From JANNNF01 sp963772935 (GTDB taxonomy: Bacteria; Pseudomonadota; Alphaproteobacteria; Rhodobacterales; Rhodobacteraceae): 64,000 nt of DNA. A program made the position numbers and the translations under genes. Positions 44,703-54,721 of the stretch are shown piece by piece (within the stretch, counting starts at the first letter, position 1; each line of letters begins with the position of its first letter). The stretch is taken from assembly GCA_963772935.1 (NCBI GenBank), contig CAVYZK010000009.1, positions 1,497,946 to 1,561,945 on the forward strand. The letters run 5' to 3'. The notes below the pieces were generated by a model. It saw only the letters and a program-made list of their open reading frames with translations, was not told the DNA's origin and did no database searches.

Positions 44703-47545
44703 CTATTCGGCAGCCTCGGCGTAGGATTCAACCGGCGGGCAGGTGCAGATCAGGTTGCGGTCGCCGAACACATTGTCGACCCGGCCAATCGGCGGCCAGT
44801 ATTTATCCACCCGGAAGGCCCCGGGCGGGAAACAGCCCTGCTCGCGGCTATATTGCACGGGTCCAGTCGGCCACCAGATCGTTGACAGTGTGCGGCGCAT
44901 GGCGCAAGGGGCTGTTTTCGCTGGATATCTCGCCTGCCTCTACACTTGCGATTTCCGCGCGGATCGCCAGCATCGCGGTGATGAAACGGTCGATCTCGGC
45001 CTTGGTTTCAGATTCAGTCGGTTCCACCATCAGGGTGCCCGCCACCGGCCAGCTCATCGTAGGAGCATGGAAACCGTTGTCGATCAACCGCTTGGCGATA
45101 TCGTCCACCGTCACCCCCACCTCGGCAAAGGGGCGGGTGTCCAGAATACACTCATGCGCCACCCGCCCCTTGTTCCCCATGAACAGGATCGGATAGGCCC
45201 CCGCCAGTTTTGCCGCGATGTAATTGGCGTTCAGAATAGCCACCCGCGTCGCCTGTGCCAGCCCCTCGCCGCCCATCATCAGGCAATAGGCCCATGATAT
45301 CAGCAGGATAGAGGCCGACCCATAAGGAGCCGCAGAAACCGGCCCCTCCTCTCCACCCGTCTCAGGATGCCCGGGAAGGTAGGGCGCAAGATGCGCTTTC
45401 ACGCCAATCGGCCCCATCCCCGGCCCGCCGCCGCCATGCGGAATGGCAAAGGTCTTGTGCAGGTTCAGGTGGGATACGTCCGACCCGATCTCCCCCGGTT
45501 TCACCAGCCCGACCAGCGCGTTGAGATTGGCCCCATCCAGATAAACCTGCCCGCCAAATTCATGGGTAATGTCGCAGATGTCGCGGACGGTTTCTTCAAA
45601 CACACCATGGGTAGAGGGATAGGTGATCATGCAGGCGGCAAGATTGGCCCCGGCCTTTTCCGCCTTGGCGCGAAAATCCTCGATATCCACATCGCCGTTC
45701 GGGGCGGATTTCACCACCACCACGTCCATCCCCGCCATCTGCGCTGACGCCGGGTTGGTGCCATGCGCCGAAACCGGGATCAGGCAAATCCGGCGATGCG
45801 CCTCTCCCCTGCGACCGGTGATAGGCGAGGATGGTCAGCAGCCCCGCATATTCGCCCTGCGCGCCAGAATTGGGCTGCATCGACATGGCGTCATAGCCGG
45901 TGACCTCGCACAGCTTTTTGCCAAGATCGTCAATGGCATAGGCATAGCCCGCCGCCTGATCGCGCGGCGCGAACGGGTGGAGCGAGCCAAATTCGGGCCA
46001 GGTGATCGGCATCATTTCCGCCGCCGCGTTCAGCTTCATCGTGCAAGACCCAAGCGGGATCATCGCGCGGTCCAGCGCCAGATCGCGGTCCGACAAGCGG
46101 CGCATGTAGCGCATCATCTCGGATTCGGCCCGGTTCATGTGGAACACCGGATGGGTCAGAAACGCCGTCTCGCGCAGCATATCCTCGGGGAAGCCAAGCG
46201 TGGCACGGTGCGGCGGAACCCCTTGAATACCAAAGGCTTTCAGGATGCGCACCAGAACCGCCTCATCCGTCGTCTCGTCCAGCGAAATCCCCACCCGGTC
46301 GGTGCCGATCTTGCGGAAGTTCAACCCTTCATGTCGCGCGGCAGCCATGATGCCCGCCTGCCCCACCCCAACCTCAATCGTAATGGTGTCAAAAAACGCC
46401 TTGGGCGAAACCTTCGCCCCCGCCGCTTTCAAGGCCTTTGCCAGCCGGACGGTGCGGAAATGCACCCGCTCCGCCATCGCCCGCAGCCCCTTAGGCCCAT
46501 GAAACACCGCATAAAAACTGGCCATCACCGCCAGCAAAGCCTGTGCGGTACAGACGTTCGACGTGGCCTTTTCGCGGCGGATATGCTGCTCGCGCGTCTG
46601 CAAGGACAGCCGGTAGGCCTGATTGCCGCGCGCATCGACCGACACGCCCACAATCCGCCCCGGCATCGCGCGTTTCAGATCATCGCGGCACGACATGAAC
46701 GCCGCATGCGGCCCGCCATACCCCATCGGCACCCCGAACCGCTGGCTGGACCCGACCGCAATATCCGCGCCCATGGCCCCCGGTTCTTTCAGCAGACACA
46801 GCGCCAGCAGATCCGTCGCCACAATCGCAATCGCCTTGGTCGCGTGCAAGGCGCTGATTTCAGGCGTGAAATCGCGCACATGGCCATAGCTGCCGGGATA
46901 CTGGAAGATCGCGCCGAACACCTTGGACGGGTCCAGATTGTCCACCTCATCCTCAATGATCTCGATCCCCAGAGGCAGCGCCCGGGTGCGGATCACGGCA
47001 ATGGTTTGCGGATGGCAGAACCGGTCCACAAAAAACGCCCGCGCTTTCGATTTCGCGCTGCGTTCCGCCATCGCCATCGCCTCGGCCGCCGCCGTCGCCT
47101 CGTCCAGCAGGCTCGCGTTGGCCACCGGCAAGCCGGTCAGGTCCGCCACCATGGTCTGGTAGTTCAGCAAGGCCTCCAGCCGGCCTTGCGCGATCTCGGG
47201 CTGATAGGGGGTGTAGGCGGTGTACCACGCTGGATTCTCAAGGATATTCCGCTGGATCGCCGGTGGCGTGACAGTGCCGTAATAGCCCTGCCCGATCAGG
47301 CTGACCATCACGGTATTCTGCGCCGCCACGTCCCGCATCTTGGCCAGCAGCTCATGTTCCGCCAGCGGTGCCCATGTCAAAGGGGCCGCCTGACGGATGC
47401 CCTTCGGCACCGTCTGGTCGATCAACTCGTCCAGCGACCCCACCCCGACCGCGGCCAGCATCTGGTCCATCTCGGCAGGCGACGGGCCGATGTGGCGGCG
47501 GTTGGCAAAATCGTAGGGGTTATAGTCGGTCGGGACAAAAGCCAT
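44703..47545 (-). CDS. gcvP: Glycine dehydrogenase (decarboxylating), P protein, two frameshifts
   Basis: About 946 residues after repair. The P protein decarboxylates glycine with PLP and passes the aminomethyl group to GcvH. The N-terminal block NRRHIGPSPAEMDQML, the C-terminal-half start DRAMIPLGSCTMKLNAAAEMMP, and the PLP site region LHKTFAIPHGGGGPGMGPIG are all intact. The frame shifts near 45812-45818 (after YHRSQG) and again near 44855 (in DWTRAYSREQGCF); removing one base at each gives one frame to the natural end YAEAAE. The gene lies third in gcvT-gcvH-gcvP. Confidence 0.92.
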
Positions 47546-47571
47546 TGGAAAACCCTGAGTTATGGGGAGCC

Positions 47572-47615
47572 GCAAATCCCCGGGAAGGAATTTGCAAAAA
47601 ATCTTCGAAGATTTT
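47572..47615. repeat. Double palindrome element between gcvH and gcvP
   Basis: An inverted repeat with GCAAAT/ATTTGC arms (47572-47595) is followed by a perfect 18-base palindrome centred on TTCGAA (47598-47615). The element has the same two-part structure as the one at 11177-11218 and shares the 11-base core AAGGAATTTGC. It lies between two genes of one operon, so it may shape mRNA processing rather than end transcription. Confidence 0.65.
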
Positions 47616-47624
47616 CGGGCGGGG

Positions 47625-47984
47625 TCAGCCGATCAGTTCGGCATATTCATCCTCGTCCATGAACTGATCCAGCACATCCAGATCATCGACCTTGAGCTTG
47701 AAGAACCACGCAGCCCCGGTCGGGTCCACGTTTACCAGCCCCGGATTGTCGGCCAGCTTGTCATTCACCGCGACGATCTCGCCATCAATCGGGGCCAGAA
47801 TATCCGATGCCGCTTTGACGCTTTCGATCACCACGACTTCCTCGCCTTCCGAGACCATCGCCTCAACCTCGGGCAGTTCCACGAACACCACGTCGCCCAA
47901 CTGGGTCGCCGCATGTTCGGTGATGCCGACGACGACCAGATCGCCCTCGATGCGCAGCCATTCGTGATCCTTGGTGTATTTCAT
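47625..47984 (-). CDS. gcvH: Glycine cleavage system H protein
   Basis: A 119-residue lipoyl carrier that shuttles the aminomethyl intermediate between GcvP and GcvT. The lipoylated lysine is K57 in VIESVKAAS. It begins MKYTKDHEWLRIEGD and has the family GITEHAATQLGDVVFVELPE block. Length is typical. It lies nine bases after gcvT and 79 bases before gcvP. Confidence 0.96.
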   Translation of the reverse strand: MKYTKDHEWLRIEGDLVVVGITEHAATQLGDVVFVELPEVEAMVSEGEEVVVIESVKAASDILAPIDGEIVAVNDKLADNPGLVNVDPTGAAWFFKLKVDDLDVLDQFMDEDEYAELIG

Positions 47985-47993
47985 CAGTTTGCC

Positions 47994-49143
47994 TCAGCGT
48001 TTGTAAGTGGTGGGATGGAAAGGAAGATCGGCGACCGTCACCGCCAGCCGCTTGCCGCGCACCTCGCCCAGCAGGGCAGTGCCGGGGGCGGCAAAGGCTG
48101 TGGCGACATAGCCCATGGCAACGGGGGCCTGCACCGAGGGGCCAAATCCGCCTGACGTCACGCGGCCAATGGGCGTACCATCTGGCGCAAACAATTCGGT
48201 GCCCTCGCGCATCGGCGCGCGCCCTTCGGGCCGCAGACCCACGCGGCGACGGTCCGCCCCATCAGTCAGTTCCCGCAAGATGCGCTCCGCCCCCGGAAAG
48301 CCGCCCGCCCGCGCGCCACCGCTGCGGCGTACCTTCTGGATGGCCCAAGTCAGGCCCGCCTCGACCGGACTGGTGCTTTCGTCGATATCATGGCCGTAAA
48401 GGCACAACCCCGCCTCCAGCCGCAAACTGTCGCGCGCGCCAAGGCCGATGGGCATCACCCCCGGGCGTGCCAGCAACGCCCGCGCCAAGCCTTCGGCCCC
48501 ACCATCGGGTACCGAGATTTCAAACCCATCCTCGCCGGTATAGCCCGACCGCGAAATCCACAGCGCACCGAACAGCGTGTCAAATACCGCCACATCCATG
48601 AACCGCATCGCCGCCACCTGCGGCACCAGCACCGCCAGCGCGGCCTCGGCCCCCGGCCCTTGCAGGGCCAGCAATGCGCGGTCCGTCACCGGCACCACAT
48701 CGGCCACCGCACGCAAGATGCGCCTGCATATGGGCCACATCCGCCGCCTTGCAGCCTGCGTTGACCACAACAAACAGGTGATCGCCCCGGTTGGCAAACA
48801 TCAGATCATCCAGAATGCCGCCTGCATCGTTGGTGAACAGGCCATAGCGTTGCCGCCGCTCGGGCAAGCTTGCCACATCGACCGGCATCAGCGCCTCGAA
48901 ACCCGCGACCAGTGCCGCCATGCCCGACCGGGGCCGCAACAGAACCTGGCCCATGTGGCTCACGTCAAACAGCCCTGCGGCAGAGCGTGTGTGCAGATGT
49001 TCCGCCATCACCCCCGGGGGATATTGCACCGGCATCTCGTAGCCTGCGAAGGGCACCATCCGGCCCCCCAATTCCACATGCAGGTCATGCAAACCCAGCT
49101 TCAAAAGTTCGGTCAAACCGCCACCCCTGTTCTTGCCGGTCAT
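47994..49143 (-). CDS. gcvT: Glycine cleavage system T protein (aminomethyltransferase), one frameshift
   Basis: About 382 residues after repair; it transfers the methylene group from GcvH-aminomethyl to tetrahydrofolate, releasing ammonia. The folate-binding N-terminal block HVELGGRMVPFAGYEMPVQY and LFDVSHMGQV, the middle SRSGYTGEDGFEISVP and the C-terminal RVTSGGFGPS are conserved. The frame shifts near 48715, between HMQAHL and RAVADVVPVTDRALLALQG; one surplus base explains it. The start is ambiguous: the ATG at 49143 has its GGAGG too close, and a TTG at 49116 is an alternative. First gene of the operon, behind a glycine riboswitch. Confidence 0.9.
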
Positions 49144-49190
49144 ACCTCCGGCATCGCCAAAAACAGGAGGAAGCCCCCTGCCCTACGATG

Positions 49191-49380
49191 CCCCCTCTGT
49201 CCTTGCCCGAAACGGGGCGCCTGAGAATGTTATCCCTTCGGCGGCCCCGCATCATCTGCAAGGCACTCTCCAGAGTCTGTCTGTCAGAACGGTCCGTTGC
49301 GCCTGAGAGTTTACCGGGGCGGTTGCTCCTTCGGCACCGTCAGGGGCTGCCCCCTGCCGGATTCTCCCGATCCTGACCCC
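49191..49380 (-). promoter_or_regulatory. Tandem glycine riboswitch
   Basis: Upstream of gcvT on the minus strand two glycine aptamers follow each other. Aptamer 1 (about 49290-49380) shows CGGGAGA, GTGCCGAAGGAGCAA and AAACTCTCAGGC; aptamer 2 (about 49191-49290) shows TGGAGAG, GCCGCCGAAGGGATAA, ATTCTCAGGCGC and the closing GGACAGAG. These are the conserved positions of the class. Glycine binding normally switches on the cleavage operon, as fits its position before gcvT-gcvH-gcvP. Confidence 0.93.
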
Positions 49381-49383
49381 TCT

Positions 49384-49412
49384 TGGTTAGCGGGCCATCC
49401 CGGCCGTGACAA
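49384..49412 (-). promoter_or_regulatory. Putative promoter for the gcv operon
   Basis: On the minus strand TTGTCA (49407-49412) and TAACCA (49384-49389) are separated by 17 bases; the predicted start falls within a few bases of the first aptamer, as expected for a riboswitch transcript. Inferred from spacing and position. Confidence 0.5.
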
Positions 49413-49456
49413 GGGGGGAAATCAAAACCGACGCATTGGGCGCAGGCAGCGACGCC

Positions 49457-50845
49457 TCAGGCCGGGTCTACCGGCAACACGCCCGGGGCGGGCGGCGGGG
49501 GCGGGGTATGGGCCAATTGCACGCGCGGATTGCGGATCGCATACCAGCCCAACCAGACCGAAAACAGCCCGAACACAATGCCTCCCACGGCCTGCCCGAT
49601 CAGCACCCCTTGCGCCCCCCAGATGGTCCCGAACCACAGGGCCACCGGCACAGTCCCCACCGTGTGGCGACCCCAGTTCACCAGCGTAGACCAGAACGGG
49701 CGGCCCAGATTGTTGCACAAGGCATTGGAGGTAAAGATCAACCCGTTGAAAAAGAACAACAGGCTCAGCGGTCCGCAGAACAGGAACACCAGTTCACGTG
49801 TCAGCCCTTCTGCGCGGAACAGATCGGCGAGCGGCGCACGCACAAGATACAGCAACAAGGAAATCGTGGCGATCACCACCGCTGTAAAAATCATGCTGTC
49901 GCGAAAAATCTGGCGGACCCGGTCCATACGACCCGCCCCGAGGTTCTGGCCGACAATCGGCCCCAAGGCACCTGACAGCGCAAAAATCATCGCGAAGGCA
50001 ACAGGCGTCAAGCGGCCTGCGATGGCCATGCCTGCCACGGCAGGCTCACCGTACACCGCGACCATCCGCGTGACCAAAGCCTGCCCCACGGGCGTCGCCA
50101 TCTGTGTCAGGATCGCAGGGGCAGAAATGGCCGCGAAGGGGCGCGTGAAATCGGCCATCCCTGCGCGGGTGATCGGGGCAAACCCGCCGATCCGGTGCCA
50201 CACCGGCCAAAGGGCGGCCAGCAGCATCACCAGCCGCGACCCTGCCCCGGCCAGTGCCGCCCCGGTCAGTTCCAGATCAGCCCACAGGATAAGCACCGGA
50301 TCAAGCGCCGCCAGGGCCACGGCCCCCCACACGGTCACCATCATCGACTGCCGGGCCTCACCATAGGCCCGCAAAACCGCAGCCCCCATGATCGCCACGA
50401 TCAACAAAGGCTGGCTCAGCGTGTAAACCTGCAAAAACTCCAGCGTCTTGTCGGCGGTGCGCCCGGTGGCCCCGATCAATTCCACGATCCAAGGCAGCGA
50501 CAGCCAGACAACCGCCGTGAAAACCACCCCCAGCACCGCGCCCAGCACAAGGCCAGTGGTCGCGCGTTCGCGGGCAAGGGGCAGATCGCGCGCTCCTGCC
50601 GCTTGCGCCACCATGACCGTCACCCCGATGGATAGACCGATGCCAAACGCGGTTGTGAAAAACATCACTGCGCCTGCATAGCCGACCGCGGCCGTCAGAT
50701 CAGGGTCACCGATCCAACTGATGTAGACCATGTTGATCAGGTCAACGATGAAGATCGACATCAACCCGACCGAGGCTGTCAGCGACATCACCGCTATGTG
50801 TCGCAGCAGATTACCCTCGACAAACTTTGCCTGCGGTGACGCCAT
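49457..50845 (-). CDS. MATE family efflux transporter
   Basis: A 462-residue, twelve-helix transporter of the MATE/DinF superfamily. It starts KFVEGNLLRHIAVMSLTASVGLMSIFIVDLINMVYIS and shows the family internal symmetry, with GVTVMVAQAAGARD in the first half and GPIVGQNLGAGRMDRV in the second. MATE proteins expel cationic drugs or metabolites using Na+ or H+ gradients; the substrate here is unknown. The chosen ATG gives the conserved N-terminus; an upstream in-frame start lies in the gap to gltX. The C-terminus ends in a proline-rich tail. Confidence 0.93.
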   Translation of the reverse strand: MASPQAKFVEGNLLRHIAVMSLTASVGLMSIFIVDLINMVYISWIGDPDLTAAVGYAGAVMFFTTAFGIGLSIGVTVMVAQAAGARDLPLARERATTGLVLGAVLGVVFTAVVWLSLPWIVELIGATGRTADKTLEFLQVYTLSQPLLIVAIMGAAVLRAYGEARQSMMVTVWGAVALAALDPVLILWADLELTGAALAGAGSRLVMLLAALWPVWHRIGGFAPITRAGMADFTRPFAAISAPAILTQMATPVGQALVTRMVAVYGEPAVAGMAIAGRLTPVAFAMIFALSGALGPIVGQNLGAGRMDRVRQIFRDSMIFTAVVIATISLLLYLVRAPLADLFRAEGLTRELVFLFCGPLSLLFFFNGLIFTSNALCNNLGRPFWSTLVNWGRHTVGTVPVALWFGTIWGAQGVLIGQAVGGIVFGLFSVWLGWYAIRNPRVQLAHTPPPPPAPGVLPVDPA

Positions 50846-50914
50846 TGCGCGATCTGCCTTCACATTGCGGAAAATAGTCAGGGGGCCGGGGGCTTGCCCC
50901 GGCACGCCTGTTGC

Positions 50915-52240
50915 TCAGACAGTCGGCACTTTACGCAACAACGGCATCACATCAGCCATTTCTGGCCCGTTCTCGCGCCCGGTCAGCGCCCGGCGCAGCG
51001 GCATGAACAGCCCCTTGCCCTTGCGCCCCGTTGCCTCTTTCACCGCCGCCGTCCAAGTGCCCCAGGTGGTCTGATCCCAGGGCTGCGCGGGCAGCAACGC
51101 CAACGCCTGCGCCACGAACTCGCGGTCCTCATCCGCCACCAGCGGCACAGCACCATTGGCGAACAGATCGGCCCATTCGGCCATATCGTCCAGCACGGTG
51201 ATGTTGCCCTTGGCCACCGCCCAGAACGCCTGCGCCTGATCATCGGCCACGCCCAGATCACGGATGCGGTCCTGCACGGCGGCAAACGGCAGACCCTGCA
51301 CATGATGCCGGGTCAGCGGGAACAGGTCTTCGGCGTCGAACTTGGTCGGGGCAGCACCAAACGACCCCACGTCGAAGCCGTCGATCAGTTCCTGCATCGA
51401 CCCGGCCAATTCCACCGGCTTGGACGACCCGAGCCGCGCCATCAGGCTCAACAGCGCCATCGGCTCCACCCCCCGCGCCCGCAGGTCGCGCAAGGACAGC
51501 ACGCCCAGCCGCTTTGACAATTCCTCGCCCTTCGGACCGGTCAGCAGGCTGTGGTGCGCAAAGGTCGGCGGCACCCCGCCCAAGGCCTTCATGATCTGGA
51601 TTTGTGTCGCGGTGTTCGTCACATGGTCCGCGCCGCGCACGATATGGGTCACCCCCATGTCCACGTCATCAACGGACGAGGCAAAGGTATACAGCACCTG
51701 ACCGTCCGCCTTGATCAGCACCGGGTCAGACACCGACGCCGCGTCAATCGAGATATCCCCGATGATCCCGTCCGGCCACTCAATGCGTTCCTGATCCAGA
51801 CGGAAGCGCCAGTAGCCCTGCCGCCCCTCGGCGCGGTAAGCCTCCTTCTGCGCCTCGGTCAGGGCCAGTGCGGCCCGGTCATAGACCGGCGGCTTTCCCA
51901 TGTTCAGCAGCTTCTTGCGCTTCAGGTCCAACTCGACCGGCGACTCGAAGCATTCATAGAACCGCCCCGCTGCCTTCAACTGCTCTGCCGCTTCGGCATA
52001 GCGCGCCATCCGCTTCGATTGCTGCTCGACCCGGTCATAACGGATGCCCAGCCAGTCGAGATCGGCCTTCAACCCGTCGATGTATTCCTGCTTGGACCGT
52101 TCCTGATCGGTATCATCCAGCCGCAAGATGAACTGCCCCCCCGATTTGCGGGCAATCATGTAATTCATCAGCGCAGTGCGCAGATTGCCCACATGGATCC
52201 AGCCAGTGGGCGACGGGGCGAAACGAGTGATAACGGTCAT
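50915..52240 (-). CDS. gltX: Glutamyl-tRNA synthetase
   Basis: A 441-residue class I synthetase charging tRNA-Glu. The HIGH-type motif is in RFAPSPTGWIHVGNLRTAL and the KMSKS-type motif is ELSKRLG; GRQGYWRFRL and VRGADHVTNTATQIQI are also conserved. Rhodobacterales usually carry two GltX paralogues; the length and lack of a zinc cluster cannot tell which this is. The ATG shown is the family start; the open frame upstream runs antisense to the metallopeptidase gene. Confidence 0.94.
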   Translation of the reverse strand: MTVITRFAPSPTGWIHVGNLRTALMNYMIARKSGGQFILRLDDTDQERSKQEYIDGLKADLDWLGIRYDRVEQQSKRMARYAEAAEQLKAAGRFYECFESPVELDLKRKKLLNMGKPPVYDRAALALTEAQKEAYRAEGRQGYWRFRLDQERIEWPDGIIGDISIDAASVSDPVLIKADGQVLYTFASSVDDVDMGVTHIVRGADHVTNTATQIQIMKALGGVPPTFAHHSLLTGPKGEELSKRLGVLSLRDLRARGVEPMALLSLMARLGSSKPVELAGSMQELIDGFDVGSFGAAPTKFDAEDLFPLTRHHVQGLPFAAVQDRIRDLGVADDQAQAFWAVAKGNITVLDDMAEWADLFANGAVPLVADEDREFVAQALALLPAQPWDQTTWGTWTAAVKEATGRKGKGLFMPLRRALTGRENGPEMADVMPLLRKVPTV

Positions 52241-52393
52241 GGGAACGGCTCTCCTTGAACCGCTCTTCCCTGTCACAGGACGCGGTGCTTGTCCAGTTGA
52301 CCGCAATCCCCCGCCTGCCAATGCCCCCACCCCGGGCGCGGCCCTGAAAGCCAACGGCTTTCCAGCGCCCGCCTTTGCGGGTAGCCTCGCCTC

Positions 52394-52804
52394 ATGACAC
52401 ATCCAACCCCTGATACCATCGCCCCCTCTCTCGCGCTGATCGAACAACTCGCGCTGGAGGCCATCACCACCCTGCCCGACCCCTACCGTGGCCCCGCCAT
52501 GACGATTGCCCTGCGAATCGTGGATTTCGCCCCCGATGACTTGCTGGAGGCTATGGGTCTGCATGACGCGTTCGAGTTGACGGGTCTTTACGAAGGCACC
52601 CCCATGACCGAGAAATCGGTGATGGACCAACCGACCCAGCCAGACACCATCTGGCTGTTCCGCCGCCCGATCCTTGATGAATGGGCCGAACGCGGCGATG
52701 TGTCGATCGGCGATCTGGTCACCCATGTGCTTATCCACGAACTGGCCCATCACTTCGGCTGGTCGGACGAGGATATCGCGGCGATTGATCCGTGGTGGGA
52801 ATAG
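52394..52804 (+). CDS. Metallopeptidase family protein (DUF1025-like zincin)
   Basis: A 136-residue small zincin. The zinc motif is H115-E-L-A-H119-H-F-G-W-S-D, typical of the family, which is common in Actinobacteria and Alphaproteobacteria. The N-terminal two thirds are one helix plus strands (LDLLEAMGLHDAFELTGLYEG-type region). No protease activity has been shown for the family as far as I know. It is divergent from gltX. Confidence 0.88.
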   Translation: MTHPTPDTIAPSLALIEQLALEAITTLPDPYRGPAMTIALRIVDFAPDDLLEAMGLHDAFELTGLYEGTPMTEKSVMDQPTQPDTIWLFRRPILDEWAERGDVSIGDLVTHVLIHELAHHFGWSDEDIAAIDPWWE

Positions 52805-52909
52805 GCGCACAGTCGCTGTGCGGCCACGCGCCCCGATGACGCAAGCGTGAGTGGGGGTTTGCCCCCGTCACGCTATCCTTCCGCCATGCAATTTTCAGGA
52901 GGATACCCC

Positions 52910-53839
52910 ATGACGACCCCGATGCTGTCGCGCCGTCAGGCGATGATCGCAGGCGCCGCCCTGCCGCTGATCCCCGCCTTCGCAGGCTCGACCCAAGCCG
53001 CCACCCCGCTGCAAGGGGCGGGAACCCCGCTGTTCAACCGCTTCAAGCTTGGCGGGTTCGAGGTGACGGCCCTGCTGGCTGGCACCCGCACCTCCGACAA
53101 GCCGCAGGAAACCTTCGGCCTGAACGCCACGCCCGAGGAATTTGCTGCCCTGTCCGCCGCCTCTTTCATTCCCGCCGACAAGACGCAGAATTTCTTTACC
53201 CCCACGCTGGTCAATACCGGCGCAGAACTGATCCTGTTCGACACCGGCCTGTCGGCAGAGGGCACGCTTGCCGCCCTGACCGCCGCTGGCGTCACCGCCG
53301 ATCAGGTCGATGTGGTGGTGCTGACCCATATGCACGGCGACCATATTGGCGGCATGATGAACGGCGACGCGCCGACCTTTGCCAACGCCCGCTATGTGAC
53401 CGGGGCGGTGGAACACAACCACTGGTCGGGTGCTGCGAACGAAGGTTTTGACAAGAATGTCAAACCTTTCAACGACAAGATGACCTTCCTTGAAGATGGC
53501 GGATCGGTCGCATCTGGCATTACCGCCATGGCCGCTTTTGGCCATTCGCCGGGGCACATGACCTACCAGTTGGAAAGCGACGGCCAGCGCCTGATGCTGA
53601 CCGCCGATACCGCCAACCATTACATCTGGTCGCTGGCCCGCCCCGATTGGGAGGTGCGCTTTGACGCCGACAAGGCGGCAGGGGCCGCCACCCGCAAGGC
53701 CGTGTTCGGCATGATCGCTGCCGACAAGATCCCCTTCATCGGCTATCACATGCCCTTCCCGGCGCTTGGCTATGTCGAGGCTCAGGATGGCGGCTTCCGC
53801 TATGTGCCCGCCAGCTACCAGATGCTGCTGAACGGCTGA
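52910..53839 (+). CDS. MBL-fold metallo-hydrolase, Tat-exported
   Basis: A 309-residue periplasmic metallo-beta-lactamase-fold hydrolase. The N-terminus LSRRQAMIAGAALPLIP is a twin-arginine signal with cleavage near residue 31. The metal motif is H140-M-H-G-D-H145-I-G-G, with later ligands in GHSPGHM and TADTANH. Relatives include quorum-quenching lactonases and other hydrolases, so the substrate is open. An AGGAGG site lies six bases before the ATG. A hairpin follows the gene. Confidence 0.9.
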   Translation: MTTPMLSRRQAMIAGAALPLIPAFAGSTQAATPLQGAGTPLFNRFKLGGFEVTALLAGTRTSDKPQETFGLNATPEEFAALSAASFIPADKTQNFFTPTLVNTGAELILFDTGLSAEGTLAALTAAGVTADQVDVVVLTHMHGDHIGGMMNGDAPTFANARYVTGAVEHNHWSGAANEGFDKNVKPFNDKMTFLEDGGSVASGITAMAAFGHSPGHMTYQLESDGQRLMLTADTANHYIWSLARPDWEVRFDADKAAGAATRKAVFGMIAADKIPFIGYHMPFPALGYVEAQDGGFRYVPASYQMLLNG

Positions 53840-53845
53840 AGCGTT

Positions 53846-53872
53846 TGGCCCGGCCCCGATAGGGCCGGGCCA
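53846..53872. terminator. Probable bidirectional terminator
   Basis: TGGCCCGGCCC (53846-53856) and GGGCCGGGCCA (53862-53872) form a perfect 11-bp stem with a five-base loop between the convergent MBL and SDR genes. The following TTGTTA is only a weak U-tract. Confidence 0.7.
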
Positions 53873-53875
53873 TTG

Positions 53876-54622
53876 TTACCGCCCTGCGGCCGTAAAGGCC
53901 GCAACGGCATCGCCACCTGCGGGCAGGGCCATCGGGCTGGTGGGGTCGGTTGCTGCGCGCCAGACCACCTGCGCCACATCCTCCACCTGCGTGCCGCCCG
54001 ACCCTGCGATGGTGCGTGCAAATACATCGCGCGCAAAACCCGCATAGGCCTCGGGGAAATCCAGCTTCATCCGCACCCTCGCATTCTCGCCGAATTTGGT
54101 CTTGCCCTGCCCCGGCAGCACCAGCTTCACGCCGATATCAAACGGCGCAAGTTCCAGCGCCAGACTGGCGCTGAACGCCTCCACGGCCGCCTTGGACGCA
54201 GTGTAAACTGCCAGCAGAGGCAACGGTTTGACCGTCACCGAGGAGGTCACGTTGACAATTACCCCCGCCCTCCGCGCCCGCATCTGCGGCAGCACGGCAC
54301 GGGTCATGGCCATGACGCCAAGGGTGTTGGTTTCAAAAATCTCGCGCATGGTGGCGATCTCGGTTTCCTCCACCACGCTCAGCATGCCAATGCCCGCGTT
54401 GTTGACCAGCACATCAATCGGCCCGGCTTGCGCCACCACCGCCGCGATGCTGGCGGCATCGGTCACGTCCAGCGGCAATATCCGCAGGTTGTCGGACGCG
54501 GGCAGAAGCCCGTCCTGCGGCGTGCGCATGGTGGCGATCACTCGCCAGCCCTGCGCCAGAAAATAGGCCGCCGTCGCAAGGCCAAAGCCTGACGAACAGC
54601 CGGTGATCAGAACAGTTTTCAT
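53876..54622 (-). CDS. Short-chain dehydrogenase/reductase
   Basis: A 248-residue classical SDR. The cofactor motif is T7-G-C-S-S-G-F-G (TGxxxGxG), NNAGIG is the structural motif, and the catalytic Ser-Tyr-Lys lie in VTSSVTV and VYTASKAAVE. It would oxidise or reduce a carbonyl/alcohol with NAD(P)(H). The substrate is unknown. It is transcribed away from an AraC-type regulator, which probably controls it. The stop codon lies next to the hairpin shared with the MBL gene. Confidence 0.9.
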   Translation of the reverse strand: MKTVLITGCSSGFGLATAAYFLAQGWRVIATMRTPQDGLLPASDNLRILPLDVTDAASIAAVVAQAGPIDVLVNNAGIGMLSVVEETEIATMREIFETNTLGVMAMTRAVLPQMRARRAGVIVNVTSSVTVKPLPLLAVYTASKAAVEAFSASLALELAPFDIGVKLVLPGQGKTKFGENARVRMKLDFPEAYAGFARDVFARTIAGSGGTQVEDVAQVVWRAATDPTSPMALPAGGDAVAAFTAAGR

Positions 54623-54721
54623 TCCGGTATCCTTGAGGTTGCTTTCACCTGAGGGATATAGACGCAACGCGCAGGACACCCTATAATCCATCATGCCAAT
54701 TACATGCGTGATCGTCCTGAT

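Noticed and set aside
47572..47615. Palindrome between gcvH and gcvP as an intrinsic terminator
   Set aside because: It lies inside an operon and no proper U-tract follows the stem on the minus strand.
45623..47662. 679-codon open frame antisense to gcvP
   Set aside because: It is antisense to conserved P-protein sequence and Arg/His/Pro-rich without domains.
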